Source of the DNA: Actinomycetes bacterium
Lineage (GTDB): Bacteria > Actinomycetota > Acidimicrobiia > Acidimicrobiales > Ilumatobacteraceae
Length of the DNA stretch: 64,000 bases
Direction of reading: 5' to 3'
NCBI GenBank assembly: GCA_029782355.1
Contig: JAKOUY010000006.1
Location: 18,998-82,997, forward strand
The notes beneath the pieces are model-generated. The model did not search any database and had not been told where the DNA came from. It saw only the letters and a list, made by a program, of their open reading frames with translations. Below, in pieces: positions 31,740 to 40,524 of the stretch (its first letter is position 1; each line of letters begins with the position of its first letter). The translations under genes and the position numbers were made by a program.

Positions 31740-32440
31740 TACACGCGCCCCGTGCGGCGGAACACGAGCAACTGCGAGTGGGTGCGGCGGGCGGTTCGCT
31801 GCTGGCGGTCGCCGGGCTGGGGGATGCCCTGGTTCGGGTAGTCGAACCGGTCCACCTTGCGCGCGCTCGGCGTGAACGTCGCGCACGCGCCCGAGCGCAG
31901 CCGGTCGATCGGGTCGTGGTGCTCCCACCGGCCGTGGCCGCACCGGCACACGTCGGCGAGGCGTTCGGTTACGAGGTCGGTCTGCCACCGCATCTGGCCG
32001 CCTTCCACCTGGTCCATGACCTTGACGAGCAACCAGCGGCCGGTGAGCCGCCAGCACTCGCGCGCACCGTCGGCGATCGCGCCGAGCACGTCGCCGCGCG
32101 TCGTGCGCCGCTCGGTGCCGTAGCGGTGGTCCATCTCGCCCATCGCCGGGGTCCCGTTCAGTTTGTACGGCGGGTCGAACACGACCACGTCGAACGCCCG
32201 GTCGGGGAACGGGAGGGCTCGGAAGTCGGCGCACACGGCGGCGCGCTTGTAGAGGTCCACGGTGGTCAGGTGCTCGGGTCGCCACACGGTCCAGAAGTTC
32301 CCCTCGCCGTACGTGGCGTCGAGCACGGTGCCCACGTCGTCGGGGTCGTCGGGGCTGTTCGAGAAGTAGCCGAGGGCGTGAGCGTCGGCGATCAGGTGGG
32401 CGTTCGTCGGCCAGTGGCCGATGGATCGGATCGCGCTCAT
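31739..32440 (-). CDS. DNA methyltransferase-like protein
   Basis: 233 residues. DATYGEGNFW (41-50) serves as the SAM-binding motif I and FDPPYKL (88-94) as motif IV, as in amino-group DNA methyltransferases. ACATFTPSARK and a basic C-terminus follow. It is small and has no separate target domain, so its site is unknown. ATG 32440 is coupled to the upstream gene. Confidence 0.82.
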   Translation of the reverse strand: MSAIRSIGHWPTNAHLIADAHALGYFSNSPDDPDDVGTVLDATYGEGNFWTVWRPEHLTTVDLYKRAAVCADFRALPFPDRAFDVVVFDPPYKLNGTPAMGEMDHRYGTERRTTRGDVLGAIADGARECWRLTGRWLLVKVMDQVEGGQMRWQTDLVTERLADVCRCGHGRWEHHDPIDRLRSGACATFTPSARKVDRFDYPNQGIPQPGDRQQRTARRTHSQLLVFRRTGRV

Positions 32441-32766
32441 CGGGCGAGCACTCCCAGGATTCCGTGAGCCCACCGCGGCGCGGCGAACTCGATGGACACG
32501 GACACGATGGGGTCGCTCCCCGAGTCGGCGAGGCCGAGCGAGAGGGTTCCCACCGGGTCGTCGGCCGCGGCGAGTGCCGGGCGCGTGTAGAACCCTCCCG
32601 CCTCGTCGGCGTCGGGCTCGTTGCATCGCTCGGTCCCGTCGGCCCCGACGCTGATCCGGTCGTAGGTTCCGCCGCGCCAGTACCACCCGAGGCGCGGGAG
32701 GGGGATGTTGCTCACGTCCCACGACCACGACCACCGGCCGTGGCGGGCATGGCCCCACGCGTTCAC
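32437..32766 (-). CDS. Small hypothetical protein
   Basis: 109 residues. WSWSWDVSNIPLPRLGWYWRGGTYDRISVGADG, then a beta-rich end. Trp-rich start could fold back as a small beta domain. Lies between two methyltransferase genes with 4-bp overlaps; role unknown. Confidence 0.68.
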   Translation of the reverse strand: MNAWGHARHGRWSWSWDVSNIPLPRLGWYWRGGTYDRISVGADGTERCNEPDADEAGGFYTRPALAAADDPVGTLSLGLADSGSDPIVSVSIEFAAPRWAHGILGVLAR

Positions 32767-35525
32767 AGCAGCGCTCCTTGCTCCCACCCGTCGCCCTTGG
32801 TCCGCACCTTCGGCGGCGGCGGTGCTCCCGGCTCCCACGCGCGGGGAGCGACGCGGGCATGCTCGATGCGGGCCTCGGCGATCGCCACGTACTCCGCCTC
32901 GCGTTCGATGCCCACGAACGCGAACCCCTCCAGCACACAGGCGATGCCGGTCGTGCCCGACCCGAGGAACGGATCGAGGACGGTGCCGCCGGGCGGGGTG
33001 ACCATCCGCACCAGGTGGCGCATCAGGTCCACGGGCTTCACGGTGGGGTGCACGTTGCGGGTCGGCGGGGACGGGACGAACTCGAACGCGTCGCGGTCGT
33101 GGCCGCACGTGCCGGGCGTGCCGGGTCGGGTGCGGCTCCCGCACTCGCGACACAGCGACGACCAGGCGGACTGGTCGGAGCGGTCCCGCTCGGGGAACCC
33201 GGCGAGGCCGCGGTTCCGTTCGGCGGTGCTGGCCTTGGTCACGTAGAAGAAGCGCGACGCCCCGCCCGCGTCGGCATACCCGACCCCGACGCCCTGGTCG
33301 GCACCCTGGCGCGACCTCGGGCCGAGCGGCGTCGCCCCGAGGCTCGGCCCGCGGGTTACCGGCCCGCTCGGCGAGGACGAGTCCCCGGATTGGGCATCGA
33401 GTTCGGCGACGGGGCACCCGGGCACGCAGGCCCACTCGGGGATCATCTCGCGGCCGCCCTCACCGTAGGACACGTCGGGGCCCTGGCGGACCGGCGCGTG
33501 GATCGGCACCGCCGAGTCGGTCGGCGACCCCTCGGGCGGACGGTTCCGGTTCACCGCGGTGCCGGTCGGGACCTCCCGCCACCCGACCTGCTCGCAGGCG
33601 GGATCGTGGGAGAGGATCACGTTCGTCGGGTAGCGGCCCTTGGGGTTGGTCACGTAGTCGGCGTCGGCGTCGGGGTCGGTCTTCCACGGACGGCCGCGGG
33701 GTTCGGTCCACGTGCGGGCGTGGCCGTCGAGGCGGCTGGCGTCGATGTTCAGCGCGCCGGTGCCGTAGGCCAGCACGTTGTCGGCCACGGTGCCGATCAG
33801 CGGCTTGCGGGCGACGACGATCGGTTCGTGGCCCGGCTTCAGCGCGGTGCCCCACCCGTTCCACGCCTGCCCCTCGGGCGACGCGGGGTGGTACTCGCGT
33901 GCGAGGCGGTCCATCGCCTCGGGGTCGTCGTGGAGCCCCGGGCGGTCCCAACCTTCGTGGCCCTGCGACTCGCCGGGCTTGCCGCGCATCCGGCCCCGTT
34001 CGATCCACCCGGCGTGCTCGGCGCTCTTCGGTGCTCCGAACGTGCCCTCCACCCCGAGGCGCGCATCGAGGGCCTTCGCCACGTCCAGGCTCTTGGGGAA
34101 CCCGGAGTTGCCGGTGACGAAAACCCGGCCGTTGCGGCGCGCGAGGAACGCGCCGGTCGGGACGCCCACGCACCAGACCTCGCCCGTGTAGTGCTCGGCC
34201 GCGTCGGCCAGGTGGCGGTGCTGGAGTTCGGTCATGGCAAACTGGCGGAGGTACACCGCGCCGCCCGTACGGTCGCGGCGCATACCGACCTTGCCCGCAC
34301 GGCCAACGAGGGCGAGCAAGGTCTGGAACCAGGTGAGGTCGTCCTCGTGCTGCTGGTGGAACTGCTCGGCGCGGGAGCCCCACCCGGAGCCGTCACCGAG
34401 CATGGCCGCCCGGAGGAACGCCTGCTTCTCGGTGACGGTCATACGCCAGAGGAGCGGGTACGTCGGTCGCTTCCCGGGGAGATCGCCGCGCACGCTACGA
34501 GCGAGGGCTCCCGACAGAAACCAGGTGGTCTCGGTGTAGTCGTGCCGTTCGCCGTTTCGGCGCGTGTAGGTCCGGGCGCGGTCGTACCGCTTGTGCGGGC
34601 CGAGCCATCCGAGCCGGTCGAGCAACACGGCGATCTCCGCGACCTTCTCGGCGTTCACCGACGATTGGTACACACGGACCCCGGAGCCCGAGAGGTCGAA
34701 CCCGCCCTCGGTCCACACCCACCCGAGCAGCGCGGCGTAATCCTCGCCGCCGATCCCGTCGCCGTCATGGAACCCCCCGAGCGGGAGCCGCACGGGGGCG
34801 CTCGTCGTGACGGCTTGCGCCTCCGCCGCCGCCCAGCCCGAGTCGTACCAGGTGCGGCGCACTCCGTCGACCTGCTGGCGGCGCTTCTCGCGATGCCAGA
34901 CCCGGTGGTTCGGCGTGAGCACCTGGTCCGTGTCGGCGTTGCGGAGCACCCGCATCGGTCCATCCCACGGGACCCGGTAGGTCCGCTCGACGGGAGCGAG
35001 GGTGACGGCTTCCGTCGTCGGGTCCCATTGCGCGATCCGGTCGCCGACCTCCACCTCGATGCCGGGCTTCCAGCCGTGCTCGGTCAGGACCTCGGCGTCG
35101 GCCGTGAGGCACCCGTAGAGCCAGTCGATCATGTCGCGGATCTCGTAGCCCGCGTCCTCGATCGCCGAGGCGAGCCGGTGGTAGGTGCGGGTGCCGGAGA
35201 ACGCCAGCAGGTAGCCGCCGGGCTTGAGCACCCGGAACGCGGCGGCGGCCCACCGCTCATGCCACGCCTGCATCTCGCGGGCTCCGGTCGCGCCCGCGCC
35301 GTCGCCGTAGCGGATGCGGCTGTACGGGTTGCCACCCGCGCCATCTTGGAACCCGCCGACCTCGGCCGGGTCGTCCACCACCGAGCCGCCCCCGTCGAGG
35401 CGGTCCCACGCCTTGCCCATGAACTCCAACCCGTAGGGCGGATCGCACACGATGGCGTCGATCGAGTTGTCGGGGAGCCCGGCGAGCACGTCCACGCAGT
35501 CGCCGTGGTGCACGGTCACGCTCAT
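32763..35525 (-). CDS. DNA methyltransferase interrupted by an intein
   Basis: 920 residues as encoded. Extein: VTVHHGDCVDVL, CDPPYGLEFMGK (27-38), KPGGYLLAFSGTRTYHRL (101-118), then after the insertion SGFPKSLDVAKALD, WNGWGTALKPGHEPIVVARKPL and DPFLGSGTTG near the end, the order seen in phage amino-DNA methyltransferases. Residues 139-473 are an intein (separate entry), leaving about 585 residues after splicing. The insertion falls between the conserved GC-like position and GFPKS, a site where inteins often sit in conserved enzyme motifs. The activity needs the splice to occur. Confidence 0.9.
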   Translation of the reverse strand: MSVTVHHGDCVDVLAGLPDNSIDAIVCDPPYGLEFMGKAWDRLDGGGSVVDDPAEVGGFQDGAGGNPYSRIRYGDGAGATGAREMQAWHERWAAAAFRVLKPGGYLLAFSGTRTYHRLASAIEDAGYEIRDMIDWLYGCLTADAEVLTEHGWKPGIEVEVGDRIAQWDPTTEAVTLAPVERTYRVPWDGPMRVLRNADTDQVLTPNHRVWHREKRRQQVDGVRRTWYDSGWAAAEAQAVTTSAPVRLPLGGFHDGDGIGGEDYAALLGWVWTEGGFDLSGSGVRVYQSSVNAEKVAEIAVLLDRLGWLGPHKRYDRARTYTRRNGERHDYTETTWFLSGALARSVRGDLPGKRPTYPLLWRMTVTEKQAFLRAAMLGDGSGWGSRAEQFHQQHEDDLTWFQTLLALVGRAGKVGMRRDRTGGAVYLRQFAMTELQHRHLADAAEHYTGEVWCVGVPTGAFLARRNGRVFVTGNSGFPKSLDVAKALDARLGVEGTFGAPKSAEHAGWIERGRMRGKPGESQGHEGWDRPGLHDDPEAMDRLAREYHPASPEGQAWNGWGTALKPGHEPIVVARKPLIGTVADNVLAYGTGALNIDASRLDGHARTWTEPRGRPWKTDPDADADYVTNPKGRYPTNVILSHDPACEQVGWREVPTGTAVNRNRPPEGSPTDSAVPIHAPVRQGPDVSYGEGGREMIPEWACVPGCPVAELDAQSGDSSSPSGPVTRGPSLGATPLGPRSRQGADQGVGVGYADAGGASRFFYVTKASTAERNRGLAGFPERDRSDQSAWSSLCRECGSRTRPGTPGTCGHDRDAFEFVPSPPTRNVHPTVKPVDLMRHLVRMVTPPGGTVLDPFLGSGTTGIACVLEGFAFVGIEREAEYVAIAEARIEHARVAPRAWEPGAPPPPKVRTKGDGWEQGALL
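34107..35111 (-). other. Intein with LAGLIDADG-type endonuclease region
   Basis: 335 residues (139-473 of the host protein). Block A CLTADAEVLTEHGWKPG at the N-terminus with Cys1; block B TPNHRVWH near 66-73; block C-like YAALLGWVWTEGG and block E-like FLRAAMLGDGSG, the two LAGLIDADG-type helices of a homing nuclease; block F EVWCVGVPTGAFLARRN; block G VFVTGN followed by Ser474. The penultimate residue is Gly, not the usual His, which can slow branch resolution but exists in working inteins. Motifs are seen, splicing is inferred. Confidence 0.9.
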
Positions 35526-35740
35526 CCGAGGACCCGCTCCAAGGTCGGGCCGGTCACGTCCTCGGTGCGGCGAGCGGCGCGCACGCGCCACTGGTCCATC
35601 GTGAGCAGCGACCACCCGGCCGGGGCGGCGTCGGCGAGGGGGAAGTCGTCCTCGTCGTAGTGCGGGCAGTCGCAGCCCGGCGACCAGCACTCGGGGTCGT
35701 GGTCCTCGATCGGGTGGCCGCACACACACGGGCCCATCAC
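35522..35740 (-). CDS. Small protein with zinc-like motif
   Basis: 72 residues from GTG 35740 (or 71 from the next ATG). CVCGHPIEDHDPECWSPGCDCPHYDEDDF contains several Cys/His and Asp, a probable metal site, then WSLLTMDQWRVRAARRTEDV. Coupled to the methyltransferase gene downstream. Confidence 0.7.
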   Translation of the reverse strand: MMGPCVCGHPIEDHDPECWSPGCDCPHYDEDDFPLADAAPAGWSLLTMDQWRVRAARRTEDVTGPTLERVLG

Positions 35741-36360
35741 GCCACCACCTGAGCACGGGCGAGGTCCTGCGCCTCGATCACCCGAGCCCGGGCGACGAGC
35801 ACGGCCTCGCGCATCGCGGTCCACGACTCGGCGACCGCGGCCCGGTCCAGCGCGGTGAGGGCGTCGGCCATCGCCTCGTCCAGCGTGCGGGGTTCCACCC
35901 GCTCCGGCTCGGGTTCGGGCTCGGGCTCGGGCGCGGGCGGGTTGGCCGTGCCCTTGATCTCCCGGACCTTCTCCCGGACCTCGTACTCGCTCAGGTGCTC
36001 CTCGGCCGCGGCCTTGAGCAACGTGCGGCGCGGCTCGGGGTCCAGCGACGCGGCGGCGCGGTGCACCGAGAACGGAACCTCGGGGTTCCGCTCACCCGGC
36101 GGGAACCGCTCGGCGACCCATTGCGCGTTCTTCAGCGTTTGCACGGCGTAGCCCGTGGCCTCCACGGCGTCGACGTACTTCTCGCCGAACCGGTGCTCGC
36201 CGTAGCGGAGCCAGTCGCCGACCCACCACATCGCCGACTGAGCCATCGCGATGAGGATCGGCCCCTCGGCCGCCCACTCGTCGTAGGTGAGCCCGGCGGG
36301 GAGTGAGTAGCCGGTCGGGCTCACGGTGCCCTTCAGCGGGCCTCTCGGTTCCAGCGTCAT
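35737..36360 (-). CDS. LmbU-like/DUF3102-like phage protein
   Basis: 207 residues. MAQSAMWWVGDWLRYGEHRFGEKYVDAVEATGYAVQTLKNAQWVAERFPP and FSVHRAAASLDPEPRRTLLKAA follow the pattern of proteins related to LmbU-type regulators, with a helical DNA-binding-like region and a Pro/Glu repeat linker (PEPEPEPEPE). The C-terminal helix is acidic. Function as a regulator is only a possibility. ATG 36360. Confidence 0.65.
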   Translation of the reverse strand: MTLEPRGPLKGTVSPTGYSLPAGLTYDEWAAEGPILIAMAQSAMWWVGDWLRYGEHRFGEKYVDAVEATGYAVQTLKNAQWVAERFPPGERNPEVPFSVHRAAASLDPEPRRTLLKAAAEEHLSEYEVREKVREIKGTANPPAPEPEPEPEPERVEPRTLDEAMADALTALDRAAVAESWTAMREAVLVARARVIEAQDLARAQVVA

Positions 36361-36599
36361 CGCTTCCGACCTCCTCGGGTCGTCGTGGTGAACACGGCGT
36401 CGGCACGTCCGCCGCCGTGGCCGTCCAGGTGGCGTTCCATCTTGGCGAACACTCCGGTCACGACCTCGCCGCACCCGCGCGAGCCCGCGCAGCGCCACGT
36501 GCCGTGGTTGGACTGCCCCGCGCCGCGTGCCCGCTTGGCCTTCGGTTGCGCCTCGGCGACGCGAGCGTTCGGGGGGAGCCGGTCCCAGCGTGCCGTCAT
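36357..36599 (-). CDS. Small basic protein with Cys/His site
   Basis: 80 residues: ARVAEAQPKAKRARGAGQ, WRCAGSRGCGEVVTGVFAKMERHLDGHGGGR. C-x5-C and later H-x3-H suggest a zinc finger; strongly basic, likely DNA-binding. Coupled to the methyltransferase gene by ATGA. Confidence 0.7.
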   Translation of the reverse strand: MTARWDRLPPNARVAEAQPKAKRARGAGQSNHGTWRCAGSRGCGEVVTGVFAKMERHLDGHGGGRADAVFTTTTRGGRKR

Positions 36600-37342
36600 A
36601 GCCCCAGCGATTCCTGAGCCAAGCGGCGGGCCGCCAACTCGCAGAAGCGTTCCGAGAGTTCGATCCCGATCGCGCGCACGCCGCGATCCTTCGCCGCCCG
36701 CAACGTCGAGCCGGAGCCCATGAAGGGGTCCACGACCGAGGCGGCCCCCGTGGCGTCGATGCATCTGCCGGGGAGCGCCGCGGGGAACGGGGCGGGGTGG
36801 TCGGGGACCCCGGTTTCGATGCCGAGCCGCCACACGTCGCCCATCCCGGAGGCGGCGTGATCCACCAGGGCGAACTCGGGCGTGGCGAAGACCATGATCC
36901 ACTCCGCACGTGTGCAGAAGTGGCGAAGATTCACGTCGATGCCCGTGCCGCGGTCCCACGTGATGATCTGCCGGAGCGGCAACCCGTAGTCGAACCCGAG
37001 CGGAACCTGCAGGCGTCCGTGGATCACGCGCGGCCGGTGGTTGTAGAAGATCCCGAGGCGCACCCGTTCCCACAACGCGGCGAGCACGGATCGCTGCCAG
37101 GCGTCGTAGTCCTCGGCGGGCATGGCGTCATCGTGCTCGCCGTACCCGTCGCGAAATCGTCCACCCTTGGTGCTCGCTCCGGGCGCGTACAACCCGCGAC
37201 CGTTGCCGCCCGGCACAAGTCCCATGTTGTAGGGCGGGGAGGTCACGGCGATGTCCACCGTGGGGATCTCGGGGAGGACCGCGAGGCAATCCCCGTGGTA
37301 GATCGTGCAGGTCCCGTCGTCGTAGAACGGCGTGAGGCTCAT
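36596..37342 (-). CDS. DNA methyltransferase (SPPY type)
   Basis: 248 residues. MSLTPFYDDGTCTIYHGDCLAVLPEIP opens as in beta-class amino-MTases, TSPPYNM (34-40) is motif IV, and PFMGSGST (206-213) is motif I. The SPPY form is common in N4-cytosine enzymes, so N4 is favoured, but N6-adenine is not excluded. Its N-terminus (FYDDG) matches the neighbouring methyltransferase, so the two look like tandem paralogues. Confidence 0.88.
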   Translation of the reverse strand: MSLTPFYDDGTCTIYHGDCLAVLPEIPTVDIAVTSPPYNMGLVPGGNGRGLYAPGASTKGGRFRDGYGEHDDAMPAEDYDAWQRSVLAALWERVRLGIFYNHRPRVIHGRLQVPLGFDYGLPLRQIITWDRGTGIDVNLRHFCTRAEWIMVFATPEFALVDHAASGMGDVWRLGIETGVPDHPAPFPAALPGRCIDATGAASVVDPFMGSGSTLRAAKDRGVRAIGIELSERFCELAARRLAQESLGL

Positions 37343-38004
37343 CCGAACAGGACCTCCTGGCCGAGCCGTTGCGCGGCGTGCTGGCAGTACCGCTCCTCGA
37401 CCTCGATCCCGATGGCCTCGCGGCCTTCGTCCTTCGCCGCTCGGATCGTGGTGCCGCTCCCCATGAAGGGGTCCACGATCACGGCGTCGGCCGGGCAGTA
37501 GCGGACCAGTTTCCTCATGAGTTCGATCGGCTTCTCGTGGGGGTGGACGAGCGACCCGCGGTACACGCGGAGCGGGAACGTGAGCACCGACGACTCGCGG
37601 CCTTGCGGGTTCTCCCACTCGCGGCCGCGCACGTAGATCAGTTCCCAATCGGGCTTCCACGGAAGGGCGAGGTCGCCCATCCCCGAGCCCGGCTTGCTCC
37701 AGATCAGCGTGGCGTTCACCGGGTCGGGGATCGGCGGGGCCTTCGGTGATCCGAACACGATCGCCGGACGTTCGCCCCACAACGCGAGCACGGCGTCGCG
37801 TGCCGCCGTGTCGGCGTCGCCCTCGATGCCGGTCGGGTATTGGACGCCTCGGTGCATCGAGGTCTTGTACGCGATCCCGTAGGGCGGGTCGGTGACGAGC
37901 ACGTAGCGCGACCGGCGGTGGGCGAGGACGGCGGGCAGGATCTCCAGGGCGTCGCCGTGGAAGATCCTGCACCGCCCGTCGTCGTAGAACGGGGTGGGGC
38001 TCAC
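37339..38004 (-). CDS. DNA methyltransferase (DPPY type)
   Basis: 221 residues, GTG start coupled upstream. SPTPFYDDGRCRIFHGDALEILP, TDPPYGIAYKT (38-48) and VDPFMGSGTTIRAA are the three defining parts; KPIELMRKLVRYCP is typical of phage enzymes. DPPY suggests N6-adenine. Shares its N-terminal block with the next gene downstream, so probable duplication and divergence. Confidence 0.88.
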   Translation of the reverse strand: MSPTPFYDDGRCRIFHGDALEILPAVLAHRRSRYVLVTDPPYGIAYKTSMHRGVQYPTGIEGDADTAARDAVLALWGERPAIVFGSPKAPPIPDPVNATLIWSKPGSGMGDLALPWKPDWELIYVRGREWENPQGRESSVLTFPLRVYRGSLVHPHEKPIELMRKLVRYCPADAVIVDPFMGSGTTIRAAKDEGREAIGIEVEERYCQHAAQRLGQEVLFG

Positions 38005-38552
38005 CCCCGCTTGCCGCCTCGGCGGCCACGTGCGGCGGCCACCTCGTCGTCGGCGTGCTCGGCCGCGGCTTCGGCGTCGGCAATCGCCGCGGCCTCGCGT
38101 GCGGCGTCGGCCTCGGCGGCTTCCAGCCGGGCTTCCTCGTCGCAGGGCTCGCAGCCGGGGACGCGCTTCTTCGCGTGCTTGCCGTCGTCGTGCTCGGCGG
38201 CGAGGATCGCCATCGAGATCGTGACCTGGCCCGACACCTTGTCGGCGTGCTCGCGCTCGCGCTCCTTCTGCCGCTGGATCGCGGCGGAGGCGTCGGCCTC
38301 ATCGATGAACGTCGCGGTGCCCGCCGACAGGACCGGGATGCGCCGCACTCCGCCGATCGCCGGGTACTTGGGGTCCTCGACGGGGTAGTGCATGTCGACG
38401 CACGTGGCCTCCAGGAGGACGTACACCTGGTCGCCGATCGTGAGGTCGCGCGGGTCCACGGTCATGGCCTTGCTCAACCCGTCGCCCGTGTTCCTGATGA
38501 TGATGCCGGTGCCGACGATCGGTCGGCCGTTGTATTCCCCGAGGTCGCTCAT
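38001..38552 (-). CDS. Hypothetical protein with coiled-coil-like tail
   Basis: 183 residues. First 90 are beta-rich (RPIVGTGIIIRNTGDGLSKAM; DQVYVLLEATCVDMHY), then a Lys/Glu helix (IQRQKEREREHADKV) and a long Ala/Glu stretch ending in GRRGGKRG. Similar shape to actinophage RNA polymerase-like or recombination accessory proteins, but no match can be claimed. ATG 38552. Confidence 0.66.
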   Translation of the reverse strand: MSDLGEYNGRPIVGTGIIIRNTGDGLSKAMTVDPRDLTIGDQVYVLLEATCVDMHYPVEDPKYPAIGGVRRIPVLSAGTATFIDEADASAAIQRQKEREREHADKVSGQVTISMAILAAEHDDGKHAKKRVPGCEPCDEEARLEAAEADAAREAAAIADAEAAAEHADDEVAAARGRRGGKRG

Positions 38553-38986
38553 GGCGTCGCTCCTTGGTCGTGGGGGACTGCGGCGCGGGCGCGCCACACC
38601 TTTGCCCACCGGCGGGACGGCAACCGCTCGCTCCGGCCGGTGTCCTCGACTCGCCCATCTTCGGCGAGTTCGGAGCGGCGCGTGCGGATGCCGGAGTCGG
38701 CCTGGTGGGGAACCTCGCCGCGGACGACGGCGAGGCGGTACTCGGCGACGAGCCGCACGTCGGTCGAGGGACCGATCCTGGCGAGCACGTCGAGCACGGC
38801 CTGTTGGCTCGCGCGGATGGATTCCGACGGGAGCGACAGGGCCGCGGCGTGAGAGGTCCACGGGTCGTCGGCCCGGGCTCGGGCCGACGCGGGGGCGGTG
38901 TCGTCGGCGTGCACGGCGGCGATCGGCGCGAGGCCGCACGTGGCGCACAGCCCGTCGTCGCGTTCGGTGAACGGGTGCGGGTCCAC
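38549..38986 (-). CDS. Winged-helix DNA-binding protein
   Basis: 145 residues. CATCGLAP near the start, then DDPWTSHAAALSLPSESIRASQQAVLDVLARIGPSTDVRLV and IRTRRSELAEDGRVEDTGRS. This 'TSh.Aa ... RRsEL.d.G.v' layout is the helix-turn-helix protein common near actinophage replication genes. The GTG overlaps the helicase TAG by one base. Confidence 0.8.
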   Translation of the reverse strand: MDPHPFTERDDGLCATCGLAPIAAVHADDTAPASARARADDPWTSHAAALSLPSESIRASQQAVLDVLARIGPSTDVRLVAEYRLAVVRGEVPHQADSGIRTRRSELAEDGRVEDTGRSERLPSRRWAKVWRARAAVPHDQGATP

Positions 38987-40524
38987 TAGAACACCTCGTC
39001 GGTTCCGAGCAGGTCGGGCTGGGTGGCCTCGCCGAGCAGGTGGTGGAGGTCCATCGCCCGGAGGATCGCGGCGTAGTCGCCGTCGCTCACCGACCACGGG
39101 AGCCGCGCCGTCGGGCGGGAGAACAGGCGGGTCGGCCAGCAGCGGCCCGTGTAGCGGTCGCGCCTGGCGCGGATGACCTCGGCCTCGCGGGGCTCCTTGC
39201 TCACCTCTTTGAGGCCGTGGGAGAACGCGGGCCATGACCGCCACACGGAGGACCCGCGCAGCCGCCAGTCCTCGTCGTGGCTCCGGTCGTTCCCGGCGTG
39301 GCCTTCCAGCACCAGCCCGAAGTCGTAGCGATGCATCAACTCGCCGAGCACGTTCGTGAGTTCGTCCACCACGTCCTCGCCGTAGCGGCTCCGCCCGTCG
39401 GGCGCGCGGTACATCTTCACCACGGGGCCGACGAGGACGAGCCGCGGGCGGTGCTCGTCCAGCAGCCCTTCCAAGGTCCGGAGCCCGCGGGGCGAGAGGA
39501 GGTCGAGGCCCTCGGGGCGCGACACCGCGTGGTACATGCCGGGCACGTACCGGCCCTCGACCGCGGCGCGGAGTTTCGCCACCTCGTCGGCCATGTCGAG
39601 CACGTCCTCCTGGAGGTCCACGAACAGGACGGGGAGCGGCGCGGCGATCCCGACCCCGAGCCCGGTGAACGGGTGGAGCCCCGACGCGACGCACACGCCG
39701 ATCTGGCGCAGGTAGGTGCTCTTCCCCAGGCCCTCGCCACCGGTGTAGGCGATGACCTCGTTCGTGCGGAGGCAACCCGGGATCACCCACGGCTTGCTCG
39801 GGTCCTCCCGCTCGCGTTCCGACATGTCCCACAGGTCGGCGAGGTCGTAGGACTCGGCGCGGATCATGTTCGGGGCGAGGCGGTGCGCGGCCTCGGTGGC
39901 GAGCGCCTCGAACGTGTCGAAGTCGCGCGCGCGTCCGGCGTTGAGGAGGTCCGCGCCGAGGGTCATGCCGGACCGGAGCCGGGCGTAGCGGGCCACGGTT
40001 TCGGCGTACGCCCCCGCGCTCGCCGAGGCGGGCGTGTCGGCCTGGAGGACCATGATCGCCGAGCGGGGCATCTGCTCGGCCACGTCCGGGTCGTGCTCGC
40101 GCAGCCACCCGTGGACGGTCACGGGGTCCACGGGTTGCCCGGCGTCGTGGAGCCCCTCGATCGCCCGGTACACGGCACGGAGGCGGGGGTCGTAGAGGTC
40201 CTCGGCGGAGCACCCGCGGAGGCCGCGGCGGCGGGCGTCGGAGGACAGGAGCATCGCCCCGACGAGGGATTCCTCGGCGTCGCGGTCCCACGGGGCGGAG
40301 TCGGCCGCGGTGGGGCGGGGCGGGGGGCGATCTCCGCGCGGAGACTCTGCCCAGCGGGCGGGTTCACGCTCGGGTTCGGGGGCCGTCTGTCCCGCCGTCT
40401 GGCGTTCCGTCTCCGGTGCCGTCTCCGTCTCCGGCTCGGCGGGGGGCTCGGGCTCGGCGGGCGGCGGCGGGCCTTCCTCGGGGGGGAGGACCTCGAACCC
40501 GTCCTCGTCGTAGATCGGGCTCAC
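38986..40524 (-). CDS. Replicative DNA helicase (DnaB N-domain with RecA/RepA-type core)
   Basis: 512 residues. An acidic Pro/Glu lead (1-70) precedes a DnaB-N domain (about 79-200: DAEESLVGAMLLSS, YRAIEGLHDAGQPVDPVTV). The motor core has Walker A GGEGLGKST (262-270) and VLFVDLQEDV; RPRLVLVGPVVKMY and HAGNDRSHDEDWRLRGS follow RepA/AAA_25-type helicases. It should unwind the fork, loaded by the gene next door. GTG 40524. The strong palindrome TCTCCGCGCGGAGA lies inside its coding part at 40331-40344. Confidence 0.86.
   Translation of the reverse strand: MSPIYDEDGFEVLPPEEGPPPPAEPEPPAEPETETAPETERQTAGQTAPEPEREPARWAESPRGDRPPPRPTAADSAPWDRDAEESLVGAMLLSSDARRRGLRGCSAEDLYDPRLRAVYRAIEGLHDAGQPVDPVTVHGWLREHDPDVAEQMPRSAIMVLQADTPASASAGAYAETVARYARLRSGMTLGADLLNAGRARDFDTFEALATEAAHRLAPNMIRAESYDLADLWDMSEREREDPSKPWVIPGCLRTNEVIAYTGGEGLGKSTYLRQIGVCVASGLHPFTGLGVGIAAPLPVLFVDLQEDVLDMADEVAKLRAAVEGRYVPGMYHAVSRPEGLDLLSPRGLRTLEGLLDEHRPRLVLVGPVVKMYRAPDGRSRYGEDVVDELTNVLGELMHRYDFGLVLEGHAGNDRSHDEDWRLRGSSVWRSWPAFSHGLKEVSKEPREAEVIRARRDRYTGRCWPTRLFSRPTARLPWSVSDGDYAAILRAMDLHHLLGEATQPDLLGTDEVF
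40331..40344. repeat. Second copy of the TCTCCGCGCGGAGA palindrome
   Basis: Perfect 14-bp palindrome inside the replicative helicase gene, followed by CTC as at 24777. It lies in the weakly constrained Pro/Glu-rich N-terminal coding part, where a DNA site can be kept at little cost to the protein. Confidence 0.5.

Noticed and set aside
32778..35660. Very long plus-strand open frame opposite the intein-containing methyltransferase
   Set aside because: High GC removes stop codons on the opposite strand; the minus frame has clear enzyme motifs, and the plus frame is Arg/Val/Gly-rich with no domain.
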